A stretch of 64,000 bases of DNA, from positions 806,001-870,000 of the forward strand of contig MCGT01000002.1 in assembly GCA_002104935.1 (NCBI GenBank), read 5' to 3'. Origin of the DNA: Hesseltinella vesiculosa. Its lineage: Eukaryota; Mucoromycota; Mucoromycetes; Mucorales; Cunninghamellaceae. Below the pieces are notes generated by a model. The model was not told the origin of the DNA and searched no databases. It saw only the letters and a list, made by a program, of their open reading frames with translations. Positions 10,600 to 22,206 of this stretch are shown here, one piece after another. Each line of letters opens with the position of its first letter. The first letter of the stretch is position 1. Position numbers and translations under genes: made by a program.

Positions 10600-13500
10600 A
10601 TGGTCATCCTGGGATGGATACATATGCTTCTGCTATTGTTGTTGACGAATAGACGAGTTATGGCAGCATGGACACCTAGCCATGCTCCTGGCGTTTGTGC
10701 AATGCGAGGCCAATGTGCGACAAGTGGATTTGTAAAACTGCCTTGCGTAGACAATGGGCCAGCTACGGAGCCTTCTGATAGCCTACGTGAACAGCTGGTG
10801 GCGACGTGCGGTGCCATGTTTGAATCGGGCCCCGTTTGCTGCGATGGCGCTCAATGGAACGACCTGGTGGAACAAGTCAAACGTGCCGAGCCCATTATCA
10901 TGTCCTGCCCCGCCTGTTGGCGAAATTTTTTGCAATTCTGGTGCTCTTTTACGTGCTCTCCCGACCAGTCAACGTTTGTCAACATTACAAGAGCTTCACA
11001 AAAGGACGACGCCTGGGTGGTGGAGGAGACCCAGTACTGGGTGGGTGATTCATTCGGCACGGGTTTCTACAACAGCTGCAAAGACATCAAGTTTGGGTCA
11101 AGCAATGGCTATGCGATGGACTTTATTGGTGGTGGTGCGACGAATTGGTTGGACATGCTGCGCTACATGGGCATGAAGCGACCATTGCTGGGAAGCCCCA
11201 TCCAGATCGACTTTCCTTCGTTGCAAGACCAACCGGCCCAAGACATGGTGCGTCTGGACCAGGAAGCTGCACCCTGTAGCTCGGGTGACTACCGATGTGC
11301 GTGCGTCGACTGTGAGTCGGCCTGCCCAGTGTTGCCACCTACGCCGCATGAAAGCGAGTGTCACGTGGGTGCCTTGCGATGCTGGAGCTTTGCCATGGTG
11401 ACGACCTACGGTGCGATCTTGCTGCTGGTGGCCCTGTGGTTTGTGCTGCAACGACCTCCTGCTTGGCTTTCACAATGGCTCCGTGGCCACGCTGTCGATT
11501 ATGACCAGTATGAGCCCGTCGCCCTCACCGAGGAGCCTGACACCATCACTGACGATGACCAAGCCAGCGAGGACGACAATGACGACATGCTGCTGGATCC
11601 CGACCACACCCCACGACACTACTGGCTCAACACGACGTTGCAAAAATGGTTTTACCGCCAAGGCCTGTTTTGTGCCCAGCATCCTTGGCTTGTGATTGTG
11701 GCGTCCCTGTTCACTGTGATGCTCTGCTCCTCTGGTTGGTCGCATTTTGCCGTCGAACGGGATCCGATCAATCTCTGGGTGTCTCCCACCAGTCAAGCTC
11801 TCGCCGACAAACGCCATTTTGATACCCACTTTTCGCCATTTTATCGTACTACCCAGCTCTTTGTCGTCGCCAACGATGACCAGCCTGTCCTGACCACGGA
11901 GCACTTGGAACATCTATTTGATCTGGAGTCGGAAATTCGATCCCTGGCCTCCGATAAGCATGGCGTGAAACTGCAAGACGTATGCTTCCACCCCAATGGC
12001 GATGCTTGTATTGTCCAGTCTGTCACTGGCTATTGGCAAGGCGACAAGGACATGTTCGATCCTTCGTCCTGGAAGGACGACTTGGACCTGTGCACTAGCC
12101 AACCCTCTCTCTGCCTCCCTGAATTCCAGCAGCCCTTGAAGCCACAGATGCTTCTTGGAGGCTACGAAGCTGAAAAGTACCTGACAGCCAAGGCTCTGGT
12201 GGTCACCTTTGTGCTTGCCAACTCGCTCGACGAGCAGCACATTGTCAAGGCCCAAGATTGGGAACGCTCCTTGTTATCGCATGTCCTCTCTGTTGTCAAT
12301 GACCGTCCTGAATGGCAGCAAGTACGCATCAGTTATTCGACCGAAGTAATGTCAGCCCTGTTAAAAAAAAAAAAAAAAAAAGAGACTGGGTACTCATTGG
12401 CTTTGTGATGGTTTGGTTATAGTCCTCACTGGAGCAGGAATTGAACAAGTCCAGCAACACAGATGCAGGAACAGTGGTGATCAGCTATGTGGTGATGTTC
12501 TTGTACGCATCACTTGCGCTTGGCAAATGGTCTCGAGGGCGCCGCTGGTTGGTCGAATCCAAATTCTCCCTGGGCATCTGTGGTATCCTGATCGTCATCT
12601 TTTCAGTGTCGAGCTCTGTGGGACTCTTCTCGCTGACGGGCCGCAAGACAACGCTGATCATTGCTGAGGTGATCCCCTTTTTGGTGTTGGCTGTTGGGGT
12701 CGACAATATATTTATCCTGTGCCATGAATTCCGCCGACGACAAGAACAAGGGGATGTCATTGAACAGGCAGCTGCCAAAACGCTGGGCAAAATGGGCCCC
12801 AGCATTCTTCTCAGCTCGCTCAGTGAAACCATCGCCTTTGGCCTAGGCTCTATGGTCAGCATGCCTGCCGTCAGCAGTTTTGCCTTAGTCGCCGCCCTAG
12901 CTGTGTTTATCGACTTTGTACTGCAGGTAACATGCTTTGTCTCTTGCATGGTGTTGGATGCACAGCGCGCTCAGGTAACACCCCATTTCCTTGAAAATCA
13001 ACTGTGCTTCGGCACGCTCATTTTTTTTTTTTTTTGTTTAGTCTCACCGAGCGGACTGCTTCCCTTGCGTACGTGTCCAAGAAGTGGATACGTTTGAAGA
13101 CAAGGATGGATGGATAGACATGGTGTGGAAACAAGGATTTGTACCAATGGTGCTTCATCCTGGCGCGCGGTGGACGATCTGTTTAGGGTTTTTAGGTCTT
13201 TGGATGGCCAACTTGGCTCTGGTGCCGCGGCTGCCTTTGGGTCTGGATCAGCGGATTGCCTTGCCATCTGACTCGTACCTGGTGCCGTATTTTAATGATC
13301 TGGACCGCTATTTCAATGTGGGCCCCCCAGTATACTTTGTGGTGCAAAATGCTAACCTGACGTCGCATGAGGTCCAACCGCAAGTGTGTGGCCGTTTCCC
13401 TGGCTGCAACGACACCTCACTCGCCAACGTTTTGGAACAAGAACGCAAACGACCCCAAGTTTCGTACATTGGCGAGCCCACCAGTGTTTGGCTCGATGAC

Positions 13501-14648
13501 TTTTTGCAATGGCTAAGTCCCAGTGTGGGCTGCTGCCGCAAGCAACGAGGCAAGACGCCGCTGACCCTTTGTGGCCCATGGGATGATGATGATCAGTGCG
13601 AGCCTTGCTACCCAGATTGGTCTATCACCGATATGGACAGCTTCCCTCAAGGCTCGACGTTTTTGGACTTGTTCTCCATTTGGATCAACATGGCTCCCGA
13701 CGAAGACTGCCCCCTGGGAGGCAAAGCAGCCTATGGTGATGCTGTGGTGGTCTCGCCCGACTCGATTGACACCTCGCACTTCCGCACCTTCCATACCCCC
13801 TTGCGCTCCCAAAACGATTTCATCCGCGCCTTTGCTGCCAGCCACCGCATTGCCGACGAACTGAGCACCTCGCTTCAGATGCAAGTCTACCCATACTCTG
13901 TATTCTATGTCTTTTTTGAACAGTATGCCGAGATCGTGCCCATGGCTTTCCAGCTCCTGGGCTGTGCTGTCGCTGCGATCTTCTTGGTCACCACGGCTTT
14001 ACTGGGCAGCCTTCGCTGTGGCGCCATTGTCATGCTTGTGGTGGGCATGATCTTGACCGATGTGGTGGGCACCATGGTTCTGTGGGATATTAGCCTGAAT
14101 GCTGTCAGTCTCGTCAATCTGGTGATCTGTGTGGGTATCAGTGTGGAGTTCTGCTGCCATATCGCTCGTGGATTTATGGTCGCCAGCGGCTCACTGCTCT
14201 CACGGTCTCGTCAAAGTCTTCAGGAGGTTGGCAGCTCGGTAATCTCTTTACGCTCAAAAGTGAACGACCGTTTCATTTTTTTTTTTTTTTTCATTAGGTC
14301 TTTTCTGGGATCACGCTGACCAAATTTGCTGGGATTGTGGTATTAGCCTTTACAAGGTCCAAAATCTTTGAAATATATTACTTTAGAATGTGTAAAGTCG
14401 AATGGAAACAGGGAGCGACAGATTCATTTTCTTTGTGTTTTGTAGATTTGTCCATTGTGATCTATGGTGCCTTGCATGGCTTGATCCTGTTACCTGTTTT
14501 GCTTGGCTTAGCGGGTGGCAAAGGCATGTCGATTTTATCTGATTTTGATCAAGAAGGCATCGTGCATCATCAAGGGCTCTTGACGGAGGACAGAGACAGT
14601 TTTGACCAAGTGCTAATCACAGACATGCCCTCGGCCACTCGCCAATGA
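10600..14648 (+). CDS. NCR1: NPC intracellular cholesterol transporter 1 homologue
   Basis: Multi-pass sterol transporter of the late endosome/vacuole membrane that receives sterol from NPC2. Five exons, 10600-12345, 12423-12974, 13042-14238, 14298-14391 and 14446-14648, give 1263 residues, close to human NPC1. A signal peptide is followed by a cysteine-rich N-terminal sterol-binding domain ([30 protein letters not shown]). The sterol-sensing domain spans the second exon ([30 protein letters not shown]). The third exon carries the C-terminal luminal domain and most of the last membrane bundle, ending with [17 protein letters not shown] and [17 protein letters not shown]. No dileucine sorting motif was seen at the C-terminus. 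The first intron contains an A19 run. Confidence 0.96.
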
Positions 14649-15372
14649 ATTTTTTTGCAACCGAATTAAAGAACACTGTTCTCTTTTCATGGAACGCGTC
14701 GTTGGGGTGACCATCGAGGCTTCACAGCCTTTTTTTAATTTTCAGAGACACGCATGTTTTTTTTTTCATTGGCAAGGGACAAAATGTCAAAATCAACTGA
14801 CAACGGCTATCCAGCTTTCCGTATCCCCCTGATTCTTTTTTCCTTGATTCATAGTAATCATGGTTGACAACGACGATACATCAGTGATGGACGTGCCGAG
14901 TGAAGCTTGCGTGTCTGTTCAGAAAGGGATACGCTGGAAGTGACGCCGCAGTTTGGAGCTTGGCCATGGGTGTCGGAGCTATGCTGGAATGGTAGAAACC
15001 GAGTTGGCCAAAGAATGAATGCACAAAATACCGAGGACCTGACAAGTAAAGGAAGCACCAAAAAATCAATGAACCCAGCAAATGATACGTCTCGTTTTTC
15101 AAGGTGATTGGAAAAATGGACAGGTGACACCTTCAGCAGCCTTGTTTCTGTTGAAAAGATTCGGTTGATGCATGACTTTTGTGGGACCGATTTTTTTGCG
15201 TTTGCCAACCCCCCATTTTTTATTTCAATGCTCCCTTTTTTCTTTGTTCAATTTTCTTTCTTCTTCCCCTCCCTGTCCTTTGCGACTTTTTTTTTTTTTT
15301 TATCTTTTCTTCTCCTAGCTTTTCCCTCACTTCACCGCATTCTCTCGAACCCTGCTGATCTCTAAAAACGAC
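14649..15372. other. Intergenic, no gene seen
   Basis: About 720 bp between NPC1 and the zinc-finger gene. A minus-strand frame at 14858-15208 has no domain or splice support. The last 200 bp are strongly pyrimidine-rich, as expected upstream of a fungal start. Confidence 0.5.
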
Positions 15373-16460
15373 ATGGCGCTTCCTTCAGCCTCTTTTCAAA
15401 GGTGGCCTTCCTCACGCTTGGATGAAGAATTGTGTCACGAGTCCTCTATGGCACCCTCCTCAAGAATGATAGGCTGGCCAACTCCGACCCAGTGGTGGTG
15501 GTGGTGCATAATTTCACTCAAGTACGACTGCTACCTGCAGCCGCAGATGGATGCTTCTAGTTATTCCATCTCTTCAACCGAGCCTATCCAAGCCAACCTC
15601 TCCTTGACCTCTCCCATCGAACCCCTCTTTGACGGCATTGATCTTGATGACGCTTTTTTCTCGACTCCACCTGCCAATAGGGACGACAACAATGACCCAC
15701 ACGCAACGACCAACCCTGTGACCCCTTCCAAACATATCCTGCCTTTGCTCAAGCGGAAACGAAAACAACCTGACCATTCGACGTCAATGAAAAAACGTCC
15801 TCGGTCTGCAAACACTCTGTTCGAACAGCTCTCGCTGGCAGGCATCGACTGGTGCCGCTACTGTGGCACAACCGAAGGGGTCAATTGGCGACCCGGTCCA
15901 TGGGGAAAACGAACGCTTTGCAAGTATGTAGGCTATCTTGTCGCACACATCATCACACTAACAGGAGATGGCCATTTTTTAGTAAGCATGGATGTGATTA
16001 CAAAGGCTATGGGCTGGCCAGTCGCATGCCACGGCTGGATCTTTCCAAGTATCGTCATGAACGTATCCAAGACCGTGGTCGGCCTGTGATTCAAGAATTC
16101 TGCGCTACCTGCCAAGAACGTGGAGATGAGACAGCTCCTTTGGTACCATGTGATGGAGGCTGTTCACGTGCGTTTCACTCTCGATGTTTTACCACAGACA
16201 AGGAAAACCCACCCATTGCTTTTCAAGGTCATGCTCCTCTCTGGTTCTGTAGCCCCTCTTGCCAAGATAATCGCTCCAATAACCGTGTTGGTAAAGAGCC
16301 CAGAAAAAAATTCCTGTTTGCTGGTTTTTTTAAGCTTTTCTTTTTTTGCATGGCTGCATGAACGAAGATGATATCATTCACCTCCTCTTTTTTTTTCACA
16401 GTGGTCGATTTACCTCGGCGGCAACCTTTAATGCGTCCTATCAAAAAAGGCCAAACCTAG
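15373..16460 (+). CDS. GATA-like zinc finger plus PHD-like finger protein
   Basis: Probable nuclear regulatory or chromatin protein. Three exons, 15373-15923, 15983-16290 and 16402-16460, give 305 residues. After a Ser/Thr/Pro-rich N-terminal half and a basic KRKRKQ patch comes a GATA-like finger, WCRYCGTTEGVNWRPGPWGK and then TLCNKHGC. The second cysteine pair is spaced CxxxxC rather than the usual CxxC. A PHD/RING-like cysteine cluster follows (CATCQERG, LVPCDGGCSRAFHSRC, WFCSPSCQ). The intron between exons 1 and 2 splits the asparagine codon that follows the third zinc cysteine. DNA binding and histone-tail reading are inferred. The upstream part of exon 1 could hold a further small intron near 15510-15540. 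Confidence 0.8.
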
Positions 16461-16634
16461 CTCCTTTCCATCATAATGCCAGGTCCCATTCTCTGTGTCC
16501 CCTCCACCTCCTCTTTGTACATAAATAAAAATAATCAGACACTTTCGTCTCAGCTACCCTCTGTTATTGAAATTCTGCAGCCTGTTTTTTTTTTTTTGTT
16601 CTCCCATCTTTTTCTTTTCTTTTTTAACAACTTC

Positions 16635-17533
16635 ATGGGTAAGTTTGGAAGGCAAGTCCTGGTTGGAGTTGCTGATGCAACTAGATAAATGCATTTATTT
16701 TTTCATTATTTCTGCTGTTAGCTAATCGAACGATATCTGGTGCCAATTGGGTTCACGGTCAAGACCCTCAGCATCTCGTCGAAAAGATCATTCGTGAACG
16801 GATCTATGATAGCATTTATTGGAAAGAAGACTGCTTTGGGCTCACAGGTAACACCCTGCTGTGCTTGATAAATCATGAGTCGTCATCCTTGACAATCTCG
16901 TTCTAATCTTTAGCTGCATCACTGATGGATCGTGCTGTGGAATTGACCTGCTTGGGTGGCGAATTCGGCAATCATGAACCCACTCCCTTTTTATGCTTGG
17001 TGCTGAAGATGCTCCAGCTCCAGCCAGAAAAAGACATTGTGATTGACCTGATCAAGCAAGAAGATTTCAAGTAAGACTGCCTCCTTTATCTCTTTTGCAT
17101 CAGTGAGGAGGAAATAGGTGACGCTTAGCCTTTTTTTTTAATAGATATTTACGAGCATTGGCAGCGTTTTACCTACGACTCGTTGGCAGTTCCAAAGAAA
17201 TATATATGTATTTGGAACCTTTGCTCAATGACTACCGAAAGCTAAAAGTTCGCGTTGGAGGTAAGGCGGATCTTCGACGAGGGACTCGCTTGATATTGAC
17301 TTTCTCGCTTTTGCTTAGCTGGATATACCTTGACTTACATGGATGAATTTGTGGATAACCTGTTGAACCAGATTCGCGTCTGTGATGTGATTTTACCCCA
17401 TCTTCTGCAACGACACATCCTGGAAGACAACGACGAGCTGGAGCCACGAGAAAGTGCCTTGGATGACGACCTTGAGAGCGATCAGGACGACAAAACCGAG
17501 TCTTCGCCATCACACCAACGAAGCGACGACTAG
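16635..17533 (+). CDS. PRP38: Pre-mRNA splicing factor 38
   Basis: Component of the U4/U6.U5 tri-snRNP needed for spliceosome activation. Five exons: 16635-16638, 16722-16847, 16914-17070, 17145-17260, 17319-17533, giving 205 residues. The start is striking: the first coding exon is only ATGG, with the alanine codon completed after an 83-nt intron, producing MANRTISGANWVHG, as in PRP38A. Conserved segments are VEKIIRERIYDSIYWKE, PTPFLCLVLKMLQLQPEKDI, EDFKYLRALAAFYLRL and YLEPLLNDYRK. The acidic tail (DDDLESDQDDKTES) matches the family. The loop after YRKLKV is a little shorter than in animal PRP38A. Confidence 0.95.
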
Positions 17534-18227
17534 ACATCATCCATTTTTTTGTAGATAGAAAAATAAATACAGCCTTTTTTGCTTTATTCCACCTGAATCG
17601 ACGAGGGTGTCCAAGGAAAAACGGCTGGTCCAAGACACAGATAGCGCGTGAGTAACGTTTGGTCGCTCTTCACTTGTCGCCTACTAGAGGATGAGTATAA
17701 CTCGGCCCAAAAGTGACCTGAAAGGCTGTGGATGTAACCACGTTTGCTTCTCACCGATACTACCTGCACAAAGTTTGGGGAAGTTGGCCAAGGTTGGATG
17801 TTCGACAATGATCTGCCGGATTGTTGGGAGGAGGGGGCCAACCATTTTTCACCAAAGTTTGATGTTTCTCAGTTACCTGACAAAAATAAAATCTTTGTGC
17901 CAACAATATGCCAAACCCCAAGGAACCACGGTCAAGTTCACGGAGAGAGTCAAACAGCAGGCATAGGAAAAAAAAAAAAAAAGGGTGGATGACCTATTTT
18001 TTTCAATTGCCGTCCGCTCACCCGAGTAGCTCCGCAGTCGGTTGCCCACCGGCCCAAAATGCGCCAAGCAGCGGCTTGATCCTGTCAAGCTATGAGCCTC
18101 GTATTACTTTGGTAACCATGACCTCGATCTCCGCCAGTGGATGGTTGGCGTTCAATGCACCAGGAATATTTTCATGAAAAAAAAAAAAAAAAAAACCAGC
18201 CGACGGGCTAGCTTTTCTGGTTTATTT
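17534..18227. other. Gap between convergent genes; unresolved coding-like frames
   Basis: About 690 bp between PRP38 and a convergent F-box gene. The minus strand reads protein-like over 17584-17841, ending in GPAVFPWTPSSIQVE and a stop. The plus strand reads protein-like over 17850-17966 (YAKPQGTTVKFTERVKQQ, then stop). Neither can be extended into a clean spliced gene, and no family is recognised. An A18 run lies at about 18179-18196. Confidence 0.3.
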
Positions 18228-19409
18228 CTAAGAGTGCCAGGTGATGTGGTGTTCGGCAAACAATAAAAACCCTTGGGGCATCCAACGCTTGTGGGCTTGG
18301 TCCCGCTGGCAAAATTCTAGGCAAACGGTGTCGTCCTCCCGGTGCTCATAGACAAACACACAGTCAAATCGATCCCCGCGTTTCAGGCCGCCTTTTCGCA
18401 CATCGTGCCTGAGTTCACAGTCGTACAGCTTGGCCAGAAGACAAGGACGCCAGGCTCGTTGGAAAGTCGTCTTTTTGTAATAGTCATAATATCCCACCGG
18501 AGACGGACGCACAGAAGGATGCTTGTCCGGGATCACCGTTTTTCCAACGGACAGGACTTGCTTCCAAGAACCGTCGGTCACAATGCCCTCGTCTTCAAAC
18601 CACAGTGCGCCTTGATGACAAACCAGATCTTCGTCAAAGGCCACAACGCTATCCAGATCGTGAAGCATACAAAAGAACGTGTCTTCCAAGGAGGGTTTCG
18701 GCAGGCAGCAGCTGTCTTCGTCACCGCTTTGACACGAGGAAAAAACCTCGCAGTGGTCCAGGACGGGGTGGGACGTAGCTGGCGACAAGGCCACTGCTTG
18801 GGATCCCACCGACCGATCTGGTAGCGTGATAACTTGATGCTGCTTCCCTATCGGCGGGGCTGCGTGTTGAGAAAAGGCAGCGGGCAAGGTCACATGATAG
18901 TACACACGCCTTGGAGCGCCGTTGATCAGGCGATGACGGTTGCAGGCTTGAGCAAAAGCCATCGTGGCGTGGTTGACCAAGGTGGGGATGGTAAGGGAGA
19001 TATGGGACTGCCGATGCCTGGTGACACGGAACAGCTGCAAGATGTATTTCTTGCTTGCCATGTCGGGATAGGCAAAGTGGACAAAATGGGCAGTGGGAAC
19101 CCACTCTATAAGGTCGATCGCATAGGGCGACAGGAGCGGAACGTCTGAAGAGGCAAAGAAGCGGCAAACAAGTGATTTGTACAAGGAATGCATGGTATCG
19201 ATGTGCTGGCATTGGTGGTAATATTGGTCATGATGGGTGCCATCGACCTGAAGAATGTGAGAAAGAAAAGCAAAGCGAAGCGTGTAGGTGTGGCCAAGTT
19301 TGTAAAGGCTGGACTTTATAGAGCAAAAGGTGGTATACTGGCGCGGGGTATCAAGGTAGCATACTATACTACATAGCAATTCAATGGGTAGATTGTCTAG
19401 GAATGCCAT
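18228..19409 (-). CDS. F-box protein
   Basis: Single-exon protein of 393 residues starting MAFLDNLPIELLCSIVCYLD, a clear F-box N-terminus that would dock on Skp1 in an SCF ubiquitin ligase. The rest has no repeat or domain that I can name; it is rich in His, Tyr and Cys and ends FAEHHITWHS. The frame is open 22 codons further upstream, but ATG 19409 places the F-box at the very N-terminus as usual. It is convergent with PRP38. Its substrate is unknown. Confidence 0.75.
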   Translation of the reverse strand: MAFLDNLPIELLCSIVCYLDTPRQYTTFCSIKSSLYKLGHTYTLRFAFLSHILQVDGTHHDQYYHQCQHIDTMHSLYKSLVCRFFASSDVPLLSPYAIDLIEWVPTAHFVHFAYPDMASKKYILQLFRVTRHRQSHISLTIPTLVNHATMAFAQACNRHRLINGAPRRVYYHVTLPAAFSQHAAPPIGKQHQVITLPDRSVGSQAVALSPATSHPVLDHCEVFSSCQSGDEDSCCLPKPSLEDTFFCMLHDLDSVVAFDEDLVCHQGALWFEDEGIVTDGSWKQVLSVGKTVIPDKHPSVRPSPVGYYDYYKKTTFQRAWRPCLLAKLYDCELRHDVRKGGLKRGDRFDCVFVYEHREDDTVCLEFCQRDQAHKRWMPQGFLLFAEHHITWHS

Positions 19410-20089
19410 GTTGTGCCATTGGTGAGAAAGAAACGGGTGGAAAGAGACGCACCTTTTTGTATCAAAAAAAATCACAGCCCGCCCAATGCAAAAAAAGCTG
19501 CATGTGCCAGCCTGCTGTCAAATCATCTGCTGCTCCGCAACTTGGCCACCCAATCTCTTCTTTTCTTTTTACCACCTCCCTTTCGCTTGACTTCTTCATT
19601 TTTACGGGATTGTCGAGTGAGCCATTACATAGAGTACGAGATCGACCAAGAAACGCATCTGTGTAACCTATCCCATCTCTCGTTTTTTTCCTATTGTTTC
19701 ATGCAACGTGTGGGGCACAACTTTCATCAAAACATGGACGCACGATTCTGCACAACACTGATCACCCGAGAAACATACGTGTCAAGCTTGAACCAAAAGA
19801 ACGCTGACCAGCCTCCAACGATGCCCAAAACACGCTGGAAACTGGCATGAGCAAATGCACTGCAATCGAAATAAAAAGAAAGCGCTCATGTGACCATGAA
19901 ATGGTAAAAACCTTGTTTTTGCACCAATGACGTCAAGAACTGGGCCACACTGAGGTGGCGTGCCTAGGTGAAAAAGGCATGACGTTGCCCCGTCGCCGTT
20001 TCCTCCGATAGTGAAAAAGGCAGGATATTTTTTTTTTCCTTCTTCTCTTTTTCTTGTTTTTTTTCTATTCAATTCTATTTATTAACGAC
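19410..20089. other. Intergenic, no gene seen
   Basis: Shared upstream region (about 680 bp) of the F-box gene (minus) and bleomycin hydrolase (plus). Only short frames without domains are seen. The 60 bp before the bleomycin hydrolase ATG are T-rich. Confidence 0.5.
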
Positions 20090-22206
20090 ATGGGTGCTGA
20101 ACAATCAAAACAAAGCTCTCAATCTGGGGAAAAGCAAATGCTGCAAGAAAAGTACGACCGTGCTCGTGGCCTGGAACAATCGCTCAACCGCCTGAACCTG
20201 AATGGCAAAGGCAAACCCAACTTGACCTCAGATGCCTTGGCTGAATACAGCAACGACTTTTGGAGCAGCAAGAAGAACCAAGTGGTCATGAACAGCGTCA
20301 TGCAAAACGACGTCATGAATGTTTTGATTAACCCTGCCGCTGTTCGCAAAGACAAGCACGTCTTTAACTGCAAGCTGGATATCGAAGGCCTTGCCACCAA
20401 TCAAAAGCAGTCTGGCCGCTGCTGGATCTTCGCTGGTAAGCCAAGAGATTGCCAAGGGCCAAGGAAAAAAAAAACACGATCACGAGGATGACAGAATCGA
20501 ATGTGAGGCACAGTTTTTTGGGACGGATTATGCAAAAGAAAACGCCCTCTCGTCTAGCCCTTCCCCTTTGCAATGCCATTGACTTTTTAGTTACCATGAT
20601 CTTTCACTGACCTTTTTTTTTATGATGGTCCATAGGCACCAATGTGCTTCGTCTCAACGTTATCAACAAGTATCAACTCAAGGAAGACTTTGAATTGAGT
20701 CAATCTTTCCTCTTCTTTTATGGTAATTTTTAACCAAAAAGGGAAACAAAAAAGGCAGTGCCGCGACCCTCGGGTTTAACTTTTTTTTTTTTTTCCTCTT
20801 CTTGCAAAAAGACAAATTGGAAAAAGCCAATTGGTTTTTGGAAAACATGATTGACTTGGCTGACAGAGAAGTGTCTGATCGCGTGGTACAATTCTTGTTG
20901 ACCGATCCCGTTGGCGACGGTGGCACCTTCTCCATGTTTATCAACATCGTCAACAAATATGGTCTTGTGCCCAAGTCTGCTTATGGTGAAACCATTGCCT
21001 CATCCTCCACCTCGCGTCTAAACTGGCTCGTCACCAACAAACTCCGCGAATTTGCTATCCGCATCCGAGAATCGCTGCAACAGGACGTCGACATCAACAC
21101 CGTCCGCCTCTTGAAAGAAGACATGCTCAACCAAATCTACCGCATTATGGTCATCTTCTTGGGCGAGCCTCCCAAATCATTCACCTTTGAAACCTATGAC
21201 AAGAACGGAAAATTCCTTTCCTTTGAAAATATCTCTCCCCTCAAGTTTAAGGATCAAGTTGTCAATGCAAAGGTACCTTTTTACTCAGCTCGGCGGGCAT
21301 GACTTCCTCATTCCTTTTTTTTTCCCTCTCAGGTCGAAGAGAACGTCTCCTTGTTGAACGACCCTCGCAATGCTTATAACAACCTGTACACTGTTGATCG
21401 CCTCGGTAACGTTGTGGACGGTCTCAAGGTCCTCTATATCAACATCAACGTCGATCTGATGAAGCAATTGGCCATCAAGACATTGAAAGCCAACCAGCCA
21501 GGTAATTCATTCCAGATGATGTTCGCGCGGCCTGCTTCTTACCATGTCTTATCCCAATATGAAAGTCTGGTTTGGATGTGATGTTGGCAAGTTTAGCAAT
21601 AACAAATTCGCCACCATGGACATGGGACTCTTCGATTATGAATTGGCCTTCGATACCAAGTTTGAGATGACCAAGGCCGATCGTGTTCTCTACGGCGAAT
21701 CAGCAATGACCCACGCCATGGTACGTCATACGAAATAGTTTTACCTGGTACCCTTACTCACCCTCTTTTTCGTCCAGGTCTTTACTGGTGTCCATTGCGA
21801 AAACGACAAACCCGTCCGTGTAAGTGATGTCCGCCAGAGAATGAAAGACATCGTCATGGCTCATACGTCTCCTTTTCTTATATAGTGGAGAGTCCAAAAC
21901 TCTTGGGGCAACGACAATGGTGATGCTGGTTACTACATCATGGACGACGCCTGTAAATATTGCAGAGTGCAGGGGCGTAGCGCAGTGCAATGCTCATCTC
22001 TTTTTTTTTCCGCTCACAGGGTTTAGCGAATTCGTCTATCAAGTTGTGTTGAACAAAAAGTACGTGCCCAACGACTTGCTCAAGCTCTTGGAAACTGAAC
22101 CCACCGTCTTGCCCGCTTATGATCCCATGGGAAGGTAAACCATCACCAACGCTTTTTTTATTCCTGTTGCTCACTTTTCTTCACCTTCCTCAACAGCCTT
22201 GCTTAA
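20090..22206 (+). CDS. BLH1: Bleomycin hydrolase (C1B cysteine aminopeptidase)
   Basis: Cytosolic thiol aminopeptidase of the papain-like C1B family, known to form a self-compartmentalising hexamer. Nine exons: 20090-20435, 20636-20722, 20812-21272, 21333-21501, 21566-21720, 21778-21819, 21886-21952, 22020-22134, 22197-22206, giving 483 residues. Catalytic Cys111 is in QSGRCWIFAG, His in THAMVFTGVH and Asn in RVQNSWGND. The end, YDPMGSLA, matches the conserved C-terminus that inserts into the active site in homologues. The last three residues and the stop come from a 10-nt coding exon. The N-terminus MGAEQSKQSS fits an N-myristoylation signal, which would be unusual for this enzyme. Confidence 0.95.

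Noticed and set aside
14858..15208. Minus-strand ORF of 116 residues
   Set aside because: No start context, domain or splice partner, and the composition looks like non-coding sequence.
18179..18196. A18 run as a retrotransposition poly(A) tail
   Set aside because: Runs of 12-27 A or T are common throughout the window, mostly within introns and spacers, and no adjacent retro-element or target-site duplication was seen.
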